From: Occallatibacter savannae
GTDB lineage: Bacteria; Acidobacteriota; Terriglobia; Terriglobales; Acidobacteriaceae
DNA: 64,000 nt
Assembly (NCBI RefSeq): GCF_003131205.1
Contig: NZ_QFFY01000001.1
Coordinates: forward strand, 1,178,001 to 1,242,000
Direction of reading: 5' to 3'
In this document: positions 54,385 to 62,135 of the stretch, in pieces
Layout of the letters: each line of letters begins with the position of its first letter
Position numbering within the stretch: position 1 is the first letter of the stretch
Translations under genes and position numbers: made by a program
The notes under the pieces: model-generated
Databases searched by the model: none
What the model saw: the letters and a program-made list of their open reading frames with translations, nothing else
What the model was told of the DNA's origin: nothing

Positions 54385-55500
54385 TTGAATAAACGACAAC
54401 TGATCCTGGGACTCGTGGTGCTCGCCGCTCTGATCGCGCTTGCCTTCTACGCGCAGCATCGCCACCCTATCAACTGGCATGAGGTCGTTCAACAATTCGC
54501 CGTATCCCGGTGGAGCTACTTCGGCCTCGGCATCGCCGGCATCTACCTCGCTTACGTTCTCCGCGCCACCCGGTGGGCCTACCTCCTGCGCCACCACAAA
54601 AAGGTCAGCCCGCTTTCGCTCGTCGCCTCGCAGGTCATCGGCTTCACCGCCGTCGCGCTCATCGGCCGCGTAGCCGATCCGGTGCGTCCTTACCTCACGG
54701 CTAAGAAGACCGGCCTTACGGTCGCCAATCAGCTTGCCGTCTACATCGTTGAACGCCTCTTCGACTTCGGAACCATGGCCGTCTTCTTCTCCGTCGCCAT
54801 GATCATCCTCTTCCAAGATCAGAGCGCGTCCTCAAGTCTCATCGTGCAGTCCACCCACTCCGGGTTCCTCGCTAAAATCGCGGGCCCGCGCGTCGCGCAG
54901 TTTGGCGGACTCGTACTCACGCTATTCGGCGTCATCTTTCTCGTTCTTGTACGCATCTCCGGGACCGCCGTAGCCGCCCTGATGGAGAAATCGCTTGGCC
55001 TGGTCTCCAAAAACGTCGGCAGAGTCGTCGGCGAAAAAATCCGCAGCTTTCAAGCCGGCCTAGACACCATCCGCACCCTGCAGGACTTTCTCATCGCCGC
55101 AGGCACATCTTTTGCAATGTGGACGCTGATCGCCTGCGCTTACTTCTTCACGTTGCGCGGATTCACGGGCAGCCCCGCGCTGTCCACCATCAGCTTCACC
55201 AAAGCTGTCGTCCTCATGATGATTAGCGGTGGCGCGAGCGTTCTTCAGCTTCCCGTAATCGGATGGTTCACGCAGATCTTCGCCGTAGCAGCCGTCCTCG
55301 CCAAGGTCTTCGAAGTTGACGCGGAAGCAGCGATGGCGTGCGCCGCGATGCTTCTGCTCGTCACGTTCCTTTGCGTGATCCCTGTTGGCCTCATCTGGGC
55401 TCAGTTCGAAAACATCAGCCTGCGCAAAGTCACGCAAGAAAGCGAAGCCGCCGAAGACGTCGCCGAACCGGCAGTCGCACCAGACCCGGAATCACTGTAG
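54385..55500 (+). CDS. Flippase-like/LPG-synthase-TM-domain membrane protein (UPF0104)
   Basis: A 371-residue protein from TTG 54385 with GGAG 6 nt upstream. About eight hydrophobic segments are seen, including LILGLVVLAALIALAFYAQH, FGLGIAGIYLAYVLRATRW, VIGFTAVALIGRVADPVRPY and MAVFFSVAMIILF. The fold matches the membrane half of MprF-like lysylphosphatidylglycerol synthases but the catalytic soluble domain is absent. Probable lipid or glycolipid flippase; substrate unknown. Confidence 0.88.
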   Translation: MNKRQLILGLVVLAALIALAFYAQHRHPINWHEVVQQFAVSRWSYFGLGIAGIYLAYVLRATRWAYLLRHHKKVSPLSLVASQVIGFTAVALIGRVADPVRPYLTAKKTGLTVANQLAVYIVERLFDFGTMAVFFSVAMIILFQDQSASSSLIVQSTHSGFLAKIAGPRVAQFGGLVLTLFGVIFLVLVRISGTAVAALMEKSLGLVSKNVGRVVGEKIRSFQAGLDTIRTLQDFLIAAGTSFAMWTLIACAYFFTLRGFTGSPALSTISFTKAVVLMMISGGASVLQLPVIGWFTQIFAVAAVLAKVFEVDAEAAMACAAMLLLVTFLCVIPVGLIWAQFENISLRKVTQESEAAEDVAEPAVAPDPESL

Positions 55501-55542
55501 ATTTTGTCGCGCTCAGCAAAGGGACTCACCGCAACCCCTACT

Positions 55543-55579
55543 GTCATCCCGAGCGAAGCCCAGGGATCTGCAGTTCGTG
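55543..55579. repeat. TGTCATCCCGAGCGAAGC-type dispersed repeat
   Basis: TGTCATCCCGAGCGAAGCCCAGGGATCTGCAG lies between the flippase-like gene and the convergent SGNH gene. Related to 60014-60046. Non-coding. Confidence 0.5.
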
Positions 55580-55604
55580 CTCCAGACCCCCTCGGCCCAA
55601 TGCC

Positions 55605-56813
55605 CTACCGGAACAAACTCAGATCGATCGAATCCGCCATGATCTGATATCCCGGATCCTTCGGATGCAAATGATCTCCACCATCCGCCTGCGCCGAAAA
55701 CGCCTGCGGATTTACCGTGTCCCGCGTAGCTTTATCGAAGTCGATGGTCCCGTCGAACACGCCGGACGTCAGAATCCACTGATTCAACGCCTCACGAATC
55801 TGTTCGCCCTGCTCCGTGAAATAACCAGCGCCTTTGTACGGCGTCAGAGTTGCGCCGAACACCTTGATACCGTGCACGTGCGCACGAGCGACCAGTTGCA
55901 TCAGCCCTTGCTCAAGATCCTGTGCCGTCAGCTTGTAGTCGGGCTGATTCGGGCTGTGCAGATGCCCGATGTCATTGATCCCCTCCAGCACAATCATGTA
56001 CTTCACGCCAGCCTGCGCCAGAACGTCTCGATCGAACCGCGCCAGTGCATTCTGCCCGACACAGTGAATCAGGATGCAGTTGCCGCCGATGCCCTGGTCC
56101 AGAACCGAGAGATGTGCCGTCGCGGAATTCCCTTTCAGTCGCGCCGCGAAAAAATCAGGCCATCGGTGGTTGGCATTCTGCGTCGACAGCGCCCCATCCG
56201 TGATCGAATCTCCAAACGTCACCACAGACGCTGCATTGGCATCGCTCGCCTGCACATCCACTCCCTTCAGGAAGAACCAGGATGGCGTGACCACTGGCTC
56301 CGTGAACGATGCATCGCGAACGTGGTTCCCGGTCGCGATGAAGTTGTCCTGCTGCGCGCTCGAATGCACCGTCACATTGCTTACCTGCTGCAGCGGGAGA
56401 TAAAAGCTCACCGCAAGGTTGGCTGCAGCCGGCACGGGCATCACCACCGGATCGCTAACGGCCTCTGCGCCTGGCGGAATTACGATTGAAGGCGAGTTGC
56501 CGAACCTCAAGTTGTGCAGAGTCGCCGCATCCACACTGCTCGTTCCCGAACTCACCGCGATCGTGACTGCATCAACCCGCAGCGGCTCCTTCCCAAACTC
56601 GTTTGTCAGATGTACACGCACCGCATTGCCGCCGATCGACGTGTGCACGATCTCGCGCAGCGTCGAATCCACCAGCGTGGGAATCTGATGCCAGGGGTCA
56701 CCGTCGAAAGGAGACGCCGCCCACGTCCCCACCCACGGACCAGCCTCAGGCTTCGACTGAGCCACACCAGCAGAAACACAAACCATCATCAGAAACGCAG
56801 TTCGCAAGCGCAT
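55605..56813 (-). CDS. Secreted SGNH/GDSL hydrolase
   Basis: A 402-residue protein from ATG 56813 with a signal peptide (LRTAFLMMVCVSAGVAQ). The N-terminal half is a beta-sandwich (about 30-190) and the C-terminal SGNH domain shows TFGDSITDGA (Ser nucleophile), GIGGN (Gly), LEGINDIG (Asn) and DHLHPKDPGY (Asp/His). Family members are esterases or deacetylases acting on plant polysaccharides or lipids. Single gene on the minus strand after the DUF502 gene. Confidence 0.92.
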   Translation of the reverse strand: MRLRTAFLMMVCVSAGVAQSKPEAGPWVGTWAASPFDGDPWHQIPTLVDSTLREIVHTSIGGNAVRVHLTNEFGKEPLRVDAVTIAVSSGTSSVDAATLHNLRFGNSPSIVIPPGAEAVSDPVVMPVPAAANLAVSFYLPLQQVSNVTVHSSAQQDNFIATGNHVRDASFTEPVVTPSWFFLKGVDVQASDANAASVVTFGDSITDGALSTQNANHRWPDFFAARLKGNSATAHLSVLDQGIGGNCILIHCVGQNALARFDRDVLAQAGVKYMIVLEGINDIGHLHSPNQPDYKLTAQDLEQGLMQLVARAHVHGIKVFGATLTPYKGAGYFTEQGEQIREALNQWILTSGVFDGTIDFDKATRDTVNPQAFSAQADGGDHLHPKDPGYQIMADSIDLSLFR

Positions 56814-56895
56814 TTTCAGTTCAAAGCCTCCACAGAAGATCAAAGAATGTCCATCATAAACGCCGAAGAGCGATGTGCCCCATCGAGCCGGGCAA

Positions 56896-57567
56896 TCACA
56901 ACGTCTTCGATAGGCTTGGCTGCTGCTCCCGCGAGAACACAATCTTCTCCGGCGCCACCGCCCCACCTGTCAGCAGCATGCTCATCGCCTGCTCCATCGT
57001 CAGATCGGTGAGTGTCACCCGGTTCATCGGCAGCAGCTGCAAAAACGCCGACGTCGGATTAATCGCATTCGGCAGCAGCACCGCCGCCACTTCCTCGCCC
57101 GTATTCGAATCCACCAGCGTCCGCGTCAAAAACCCGATGCTCTTATGCCCGGCCATCGGGAAATCCACCAGCACCACACGCTGATTCGAATCCTTCTTCG
57201 CCATCATCGTGTCCAGCAGCTGCCGCACAGATGAGTACACCTTCGCCACCACCGGCAGTCGTTCCAGAACGGAATCCAGCAACCCCAGCGCCTGTCGGCC
57301 AATCACCATCGAGGTCAGCTTTCCCAGCACATACAGCACGAGGAGAGTCAGCACCACCGCAAGCACCGGCTGCATCCACGGCCGCCTCAGCCAGGCTTCG
57401 GGATACATCGTCTGCAATCCGTACACCAGCGGCTGGCCCGCACGCACCAGCTTGTCGAGCAGAAAACTGAACACCAGCCACGTCACGAAAAGCGGGCCCA
57501 CCGTAATCAATCCCGCAAGAATATTGCGCTGCAAACTCCGCATCGGTCTCACAAGCACAGATTTCAC
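56896..57567 (-). CDS. DUF502 family membrane protein
   Basis: A 223-residue protein with two membrane segments (ILAGLITVGPLFVTWLVFSFL, WMQPVLAVVLTLLVLYVLGKL) and a soluble beta-rich domain (RLPVVAKVYSSVRQLLDTMM, RVVLVDFPMAGHKSIGFLTR, AVLLPNAINPTSAFLQLLP). This layout is the DUF502 family, found in many phyla with no known role. The start codon could also be the Met at 57543. Confidence 0.9.
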   Translation of the reverse strand: MKSVLVRPMRSLQRNILAGLITVGPLFVTWLVFSFLLDKLVRAGQPLVYGLQTMYPEAWLRRPWMQPVLAVVLTLLVLYVLGKLTSMVIGRQALGLLDSVLERLPVVAKVYSSVRQLLDTMMAKKDSNQRVVLVDFPMAGHKSIGFLTRTLVDSNTGEEVAAVLLPNAINPTSAFLQLLPMNRVTLTDLTMEQAMSMLLTGGAVAPEKIVFSREQQPSLSKTL

Positions 57568-57666
57568 GCACTCGTCCTCAACCGTCAGAATACGAAATAG
57601 GTCCCGGTTTTTCAGAACTGGGTTCGATTGATCATCGCCTATAGTTGTTACTTAAATGGTGGCTGC

Positions 57667-58497
57667 ATGATCGATCCCCTCGGCCCAGATCCGAACGATC
57701 CCGCAACCAGGCCAGCGAAACCGAAGGACGTGATCTCCGACTTCGAAGCCCCTGGTGCGGCGGCGCGTTTGCGTCCCAAGATCAGGCATGCCAACTACGA
57801 CAGTCCCGAAGCCCTCGTGCGTCCCGAAGATGCCGAGCACCAAAAGCCCGTTACCGAACCGAAACCGCCGCCAATTCCGGCGCCACAGCCGAAGCCTGCG
57901 ATACCAGCCGAACCTGCGGCCAGAACCGCAGCACCACCCGTAGTCATCCCGGAATCGAAAAAGATCTCAATGCCCAAGACCGCCGCAAACGCCGCCATAC
58001 CCCTAGCCGAAACACCTCGTGTAGCCGACCCTGTCACCAGCGCCCTCGCCCATCCCGTCCCGCCCAAGCCCGGCAAGCTCGAACGTGCCGTCGGACTCGC
58101 CAAGACCATGCTCCCCATCGTGGGCAATCTGCTCCCTCTCCTCGAAGGCAATGTCGCAGGCGCCGCCGCCAATCTCATCGCGAACCGCCATGGAGGCCAG
58201 CAGGTCGACCTCAAACCCATGGAAGAAGCGATCGCAAAGCTTCAATCAGACCAGCGCGCCCTCACCTTCCACACCGGCGAACAGAAGCGTGCCATCCGCC
58301 GCATTGAAGATGAGTTCGCTACGCTGCAGGAGTCAGTCCAGAAGCACGCCGCCGATCAGGCCGAGCTGGCAGAACAACTCGTTAAGCTCGCCAAGCGCAC
58401 TTCGAGCTTCATGCGCCTGGTCACTATCCTTCTGATCGTCTCCATCCTCTTCTCGGCCCTCCTGGTCGTCCGCATCGCCTACCTCATGCACTCGTGA
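57667..58497 (+). CDS. Tail-anchored protein with disordered N-terminus
   Basis: A 276-residue protein not assigned to a family. The first ~150 residues are Pro/Ala/Lys-rich and probably disordered. A helical segment (KLERAVGLAKTMLPIVGNLL) and a coiled coil (MEEAIAKLQSDQRALTFHTG, RRIEDEFATLQESVQKHAAD) precede a single C-terminal membrane helix (LVTILLIVSILFSALLVV). This looks like a cytoplasmic coiled-coil protein held to the membrane by its tail. Divergent from the DUF502 gene. Confidence 0.75.
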   Translation: MIDPLGPDPNDPATRPAKPKDVISDFEAPGAAARLRPKIRHANYDSPEALVRPEDAEHQKPVTEPKPPPIPAPQPKPAIPAEPAARTAAPPVVIPESKKISMPKTAANAAIPLAETPRVADPVTSALAHPVPPKPGKLERAVGLAKTMLPIVGNLLPLLEGNVAGAAANLIANRHGGQQVDLKPMEEAIAKLQSDQRALTFHTGEQKRAIRRIEDEFATLQESVQKHAADQAELAEQLVKLAKRTSSFMRLVTILLIVSILFSALLVVRIAYLMHS

Positions 58498-58885
58498 GTT
58501 CACCTTGAGCGTTCATCGCGATATTTCGCGGTGAACGGGATTGCCACGCCGCTTTTGGGACCAGGAACGGATGCAGGGATCCAAATTCGCGCCTATTTAC
58601 TAAAAAAGCACTTCACGTCATCGCAAAAGCTACTGAACCGTCAACTACATTCCATCCTACTTCAACTCTCGTTGACGTAGCAAAAGCCACTTCCGCTTCC
58701 CTACTCACCTTTTACGCTGAACGTGATGCAGAACATTGCCAGCCGTATTATGCGAGGACTACTATTCCCGGTAGTTCAATTGGGGATATTTCGCCCTGTG
58801 TCGAACCGCTGTCTGTACTGAGTTCACAGAGCTTCACTAACGAGCGGCGAGCCTACCAACTCGCCCGCACACGGAGTGCCTCCAT
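58498..58885. other. Intergenic region with one hairpin, no gene
   Basis: 388 bases. A hairpin, GTTCATCGCGA-tatt-TCGCGGTGAAC (58511-58536), follows the upstream gene and may end its transcript. The rest is unassigned and likely contains the promoter of the GvpL/F gene. Confidence 0.55.
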
Positions 58886-59695
58886 ATGGCATGGTATGCC
58901 TACTGCATTGGTGAGAAACAAGCCTTCCCAGAACTAGCCCGCCACCGAAAACCAGTTCCGCTTGAATCAGTCCACGGAGTAAGCGGAAATCAGGTTTTCC
59001 TTTACCCAGCCAGTGATCTAGCAGTTATCGTCAGTGAGCATAACCCGGCAGAAGCTCTTAATCAGAAATCCGGGGTCGACCACGCAAGAGTCATTGCAGA
59101 TTGTTTCAAGCACTCCACCGTTCTTCCCTTCCGATTCGGTACAGTCTTCAACGACGACGAAAGCCTCCGCAAATCCATCCGGTCCAACCAGCGCCAGTTC
59201 CTCGGTAACATCGAAAAACTCCGCGGCAAAACCGAGATGCACCTCAAGATCCTCGTTGACGACTGCTCCTGCGGCAAAGAACTCGCCTATCTCGCACCAG
59301 ATAAGGTCGGTCGCGAATACCTCTCCAACCTCCGCGAAACCGCAACCCGCCAGCGCGAGCGTCAAACCCGGGCCCGGGCCGTCAGCTTTCAGATGCATCG
59401 CCTCTTCGCCCCTCTGGATGAAGAAGTCAGCTGCCGCCTCACTGAATCCGGCAAGATGGTTCTCGACATCTCTCACCTCATCGAGCGCAAGTGCGTCGAG
59501 CGCTACCAGAACAAGTTCCAGACCACCAGCGCAATGATGAAGGACTGCCAGATGCAGCTCTCCGGTCCCTGGCCGCCCTATCACTTCGTCCATCGCCTCA
59601 CGCGTGGAGCGCACATTCCCGCGCAACCCACACATGCAGAGGTTCCCGCTGCTGCTGCAACTCCGGCAACGACGCAAGTCGCCGCCATGGCCTGA
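58886..59695 (+). CDS. Orphan GvpL/GvpF-family gas vesicle protein
   Basis: A 269-residue protein with the family hallmarks in order: WYAYCIGEK at the N-terminus, HSTVLPFRFGTVFNDDESLR near residue 85, a coiled-coil middle (LRETATRQRERQTRARAV) and LSGPWPPYHFVHRL near the C-terminus. GvpF/L are accessory proteins of gas vesicle assembly that contact GvpA. No other gvp gene is in the window, so it may serve another role. GGAG lies 9 nt upstream of the ATG. The final ~30 residues are Ala/Thr/Pro-rich. A terminator follows. Confidence 0.92.
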   Translation: MAWYAYCIGEKQAFPELARHRKPVPLESVHGVSGNQVFLYPASDLAVIVSEHNPAEALNQKSGVDHARVIADCFKHSTVLPFRFGTVFNDDESLRKSIRSNQRQFLGNIEKLRGKTEMHLKILVDDCSCGKELAYLAPDKVGREYLSNLRETATRQRERQTRARAVSFQMHRLFAPLDEEVSCRLTESGKMVLDISHLIERKCVERYQNKFQTTSAMMKDCQMQLSGPWPPYHFVHRLTRGAHIPAQPTHAEVPAAAATPATTQVAAMA

Positions 59696-59718
59696 TTCTC
59701 TCCGCAGTCGAAGTCCTC

Positions 59719-59743
59719 AGCCCGGCTCCGGCCGGGCTTTTCA
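59719..59743 (+). terminator. Rho-independent terminator after gvpL/F
   Basis: AGCCCGGC-tccg-GCCGGGCT (59719-59738) is followed by TTTCATT. It lies 24 nt after the stop. Confidence 0.75.
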
Positions 59744-59773
59744 TTGCTCCGTACTGTTCCGATCTATGGGTTT

Positions 59774-59806
59774 GGGTGCCCATGTCTCCCGATTTTCGTG
59801 ACATGG
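59774..59806. repeat. GGGTGCCCATGTC hairpin repeat, diverged copy
   Basis: GGGTGCCCATGTCTCCCGATTTT followed by cgtGACATGG. The stem is reduced to CCATGTC/GACATGG compared with the copy at 35881. Confidence 0.6.
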
Positions 59807-60079
59807 CTTATAGCCGCCGTGTGCCGGGTATCAGAGTGACACGCCGAAGCTTGCGTAGGCGGATCCATTTGGCTCATATGCCAGCCAGTCGTGTCATGCC
59901 GACCAGAGCTCAGCGAGTGGAGGAACCTCCATTTGCTTTTCATCGGCTCATTCATCCTTCGGCGCTGCTTGCGAATGGGTGGGAACGATGAAGTCCCACA
60001 CCACCACACCGGCTGTCATCCCGAGCGGCGCTGAGGGACCGCGCGTTCGTGCAGCAGCCCGTCAAAGCTCACGTCCGGC
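59807..60079. other. Intergenic stretch with two TGTCAT-type repeats
   Basis: No gene is supported. TGTCATGCCGACCAGAGC followed by GAGTGGAGGAACCTCC (59892-59934) and TGTCATCCCGAGCGGCGC followed by GAGGGACCGCGCG (60014-60046) resemble the repeat at 26771 and each other. Confidence 0.5.
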
Positions 60080-60496
60080 CTAGGCCCGGGTTCTCTTTGA
60101 TGTCCCCTTCACAGATTTCTTTGCCGTTTTCTTCGCCGGTGAGCGTTTAGCCGTCGACCTCTTGGCGGACGATTTCTTTACGGGCTGCTTTTTAGCCGGC
60201 GTCTTCCTGACCGGAGATTTCTTGGCCGACGTTCTGACCGAGGACTTCTTGTCAGCTGCCGTCTTCTTCGCGCCTGCCTTCGCAGAAGCTACTTCCCTCA
60301 CCGGTCGTTGAACCTCCGCTTCCTTCGGCGCTTCTGGCTTCGTCTCCGCAGATTGCTGCTCCTCCGGCGATTTGGTCACGGCCGCTACAGCCGCCCCGAC
60401 TGCCGCTGTGACCGAGCCCGCCATACCTTCTGCCATCGCGAGTCCATATCCGATCTTTTCCGCCGCTTTCTCCACAATCGACTTCTTCTCTGCCAT
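60080..60496 (-). CDS. Lysine/alanine-rich histone H1-like protein
   Basis: A 138-residue protein from ATG 60496, with GGAAGGGG 6 nt upstream. The N-terminus (~1-45) is a helical segment rich in Ala and Gly (GLAMAEGMAGSVTAAVGAAV); the C-terminal ~65 residues consist of KK/SAKKSPVRKTPAKKQ-type repeats, as in eukaryotic H1 tails and bacterial histone-like proteins such as HctB and AlgP. Probably binds DNA through the tail. The hydrophobic N-terminus could instead anchor it to the membrane. Function inferred from composition only. Confidence 0.75.
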   Translation of the reverse strand: MAEKKSIVEKAAEKIGYGLAMAEGMAGSVTAAVGAAVAAVTKSPEEQQSAETKPEAPKEAEVQRPVREVASAKAGAKKTAADKKSSVRTSAKKSPVRKTPAKKQPVKKSSAKRSTAKRSPAKKTAKKSVKGTSKRTRA

Positions 60497-60651
60497 GAAT
60501 GCCCCTTCCGTGTCGGGTCCTGCGTCGCTACGAATTGTAGAGGCATGTTCGCAGTCAGCATACAAACTTTTGCGCAGCTCACTTCCGAATTGCCAATCGA
60601 ATGTTCCTCATCAGGCTAGCTGACCGATCATGGTTGCAGAGGCTCTGAGCC

Positions 60652-61182
60652 ATGTACCGCAAGAACACCCTCTACATTGACATCGATGACACCATCATCG
60701 CCGAAGTGCTTCCTGGATCCGGCCGTGATCTCCGCCCCTGCGTGATCACTCAACTCACAGTTCTCGGCCAGCTCTTCGACTGCTGCTGGCTCACCTCATG
60801 GCCGTATTCACCGGCGCACGCCCCGTCCTACGGCATGTGCGTTCAAACGCTCATGCACGCGCTGTACGCCCATCGCGTCAATGAGACATTTCGCTATGCA
60901 CGATGGGATCACGAGCACCCCGACGGCAAGGCTGGCTTCGTTCTCAGCCCTGACCAGCCAGAAGAGTGGTACTGGCTTGAAGACCCCATTCCCGCGGGAG
61001 AACGCGACGCGCTCGCAGCGGCGGGCAAGCTCGACCGCTACATCCCAGTCGACCCGCAAGGTCCCTGGGGCTTCCTTGATGCTGTCAACGAGCTCTTTGT
61101 CAGGACTGGAATCACACGCTCTGCGTTCGACCGAGTTGGAGCCCGGCCTGCGTGGTTCGATCGCACTGCTTTGCTTTTCTGA
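60652..61182 (+). CDS. HAD-like protein of unknown function
   Basis: A 176-residue protein beginning RKNTLYIDIDDTIIAE, the DxDxT nucleophile motif of HAD phosphatases. CCWLTSW may be motif II, and the lysine and final acidic motif may be DGKAGF and YWLEDPIP. No cap domain is evident. Specific function unknown. Transcribed away from the histone-like gene. Confidence 0.75.
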   Translation: MYRKNTLYIDIDDTIIAEVLPGSGRDLRPCVITQLTVLGQLFDCCWLTSWPYSPAHAPSYGMCVQTLMHALYAHRVNETFRYARWDHEHPDGKAGFVLSPDQPEEWYWLEDPIPAGERDALAAAGKLDRYIPVDPQGPWGFLDAVNELFVRTGITRSAFDRVGARPAWFDRTALLF

Positions 61183-61344
61183 TCATTCCCATCGCGCTCC
61201 TTTCACAAGAATTTATAGACACTCGTCTGACCCCGGTGTACCATCGTTTTCCGTTCCCCTACTCCGTTGCAAAACAGCACGGGCAATTTCTTGCACAGCG
61301 ATGAGGAACGTTCCCCCATTCCATGGTTCCCGAAAGGAAATCCT

Positions 61345-62019
61345 ATGACCAGGTCCCGTTTGTTTCAGATCACCGGCGTTTGCGCTGTAGCAGCCACAAT
61401 CGCGATCGTCGCGTCCACAAATCCCTCGAAAGCCAAGGCAGAAGATCGCGATCACGACCGCGACTCGCGCGTTCAGATCGGTCTCAACGCCGCCCCCGTT
61501 CCCCTCGACACCAGAGGGAAGAACATGGCCCTGGTAGGCCTCGGAAGCTACTACGTCAATGTAGTGGGCGACTGCGACGGCTGCCACTCCGCTGGGCCGC
61601 AAACCGAATACGCGCCCGGAGGAAATCCCTATTTCAACCAGAAGGAAAAGGTGAATCCAGCCACCTACCTCGGCGGCGGCAGAAACTTCGGTCCGCTCAT
61701 TCCCGGCTCAGCTCCCATCATCTCGCGCAACCTGACTCCGGACGCGAGTGGAATCCCAATCGGAGGAGACAGCTTCGAGAAATTCGTGCACACCATCCGC
61801 ACGGGCATCGATCCCGATCATCTGCACCCACCGTGCACGGGCGCGCCCAACGCGAACTGCATCCCGCATCCATTCGATGGCAATCTGCTGCAGATCATGC
61901 CCTGGCCCAATCTTCGCAAACTCTCAGACCGCGACCTCCGCGCCATCTACGAGTACCTCAGCACCATTCCTTGCGTGCAGGGGAATTATCCCGGCGAAGA
62001 TCCTCACCGCTGCGGCTGA
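61345..62019 (+). CDS. Exported mono-heme c-type cytochrome
   Basis: A 224-residue protein from ATG 61345 after AAAGGAAA. The signal peptide (ITGVCAVAATIAIVAS) is followed by GSYYVNVVGDCDGCHSAGPQ, a CxxCH heme site near residue 75, and ends with LLQIMPWPNLRKLSDRDL, where Met is a candidate axial ligand. CTGAPNANC and IPCVQGNYPGEDPHRC give four further cysteines, likely disulfides. Electron partner unknown. Confidence 0.85.
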   Translation: MTRSRLFQITGVCAVAATIAIVASTNPSKAKAEDRDHDRDSRVQIGLNAAPVPLDTRGKNMALVGLGSYYVNVVGDCDGCHSAGPQTEYAPGGNPYFNQKEKVNPATYLGGGRNFGPLIPGSAPIISRNLTPDASGIPIGGDSFEKFVHTIRTGIDPDHLHPPCTGAPNANCIPHPFDGNLLQIMPWPNLRKLSDRDLRAIYEYLSTIPCVQGNYPGEDPHRCG

Positions 62020-62038
62020 GATCTACCGTTTGTCTATG

Positions 62039-62072
62039 ATGCGGGCGTCGCTGCGGCGCCCGCATTTGTTTG
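62039..62072 (+). terminator. Rho-independent terminator after the cytochrome gene
   Basis: ATGCGGGCG pairs with CGCCCGCAT across a 9-nt loop (62039-62065) and is followed by TTGTTT. It starts 19 nt after the stop. Confidence 0.8.
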
Positions 62073-62135
62073 CAAGCCGGGCGTTCCATCCTAACCGCAG
62101 CCGTTCGCGGTTAAGGCTGAACAGTTTCGAAATCG

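Noticed and set aside
58886..59695. A full gas vesicle cluster around the GvpL/F gene
   Set aside because: Neighbours on both sides (tail-anchored protein, histone-like protein, HAD-like protein) are not gvp genes.
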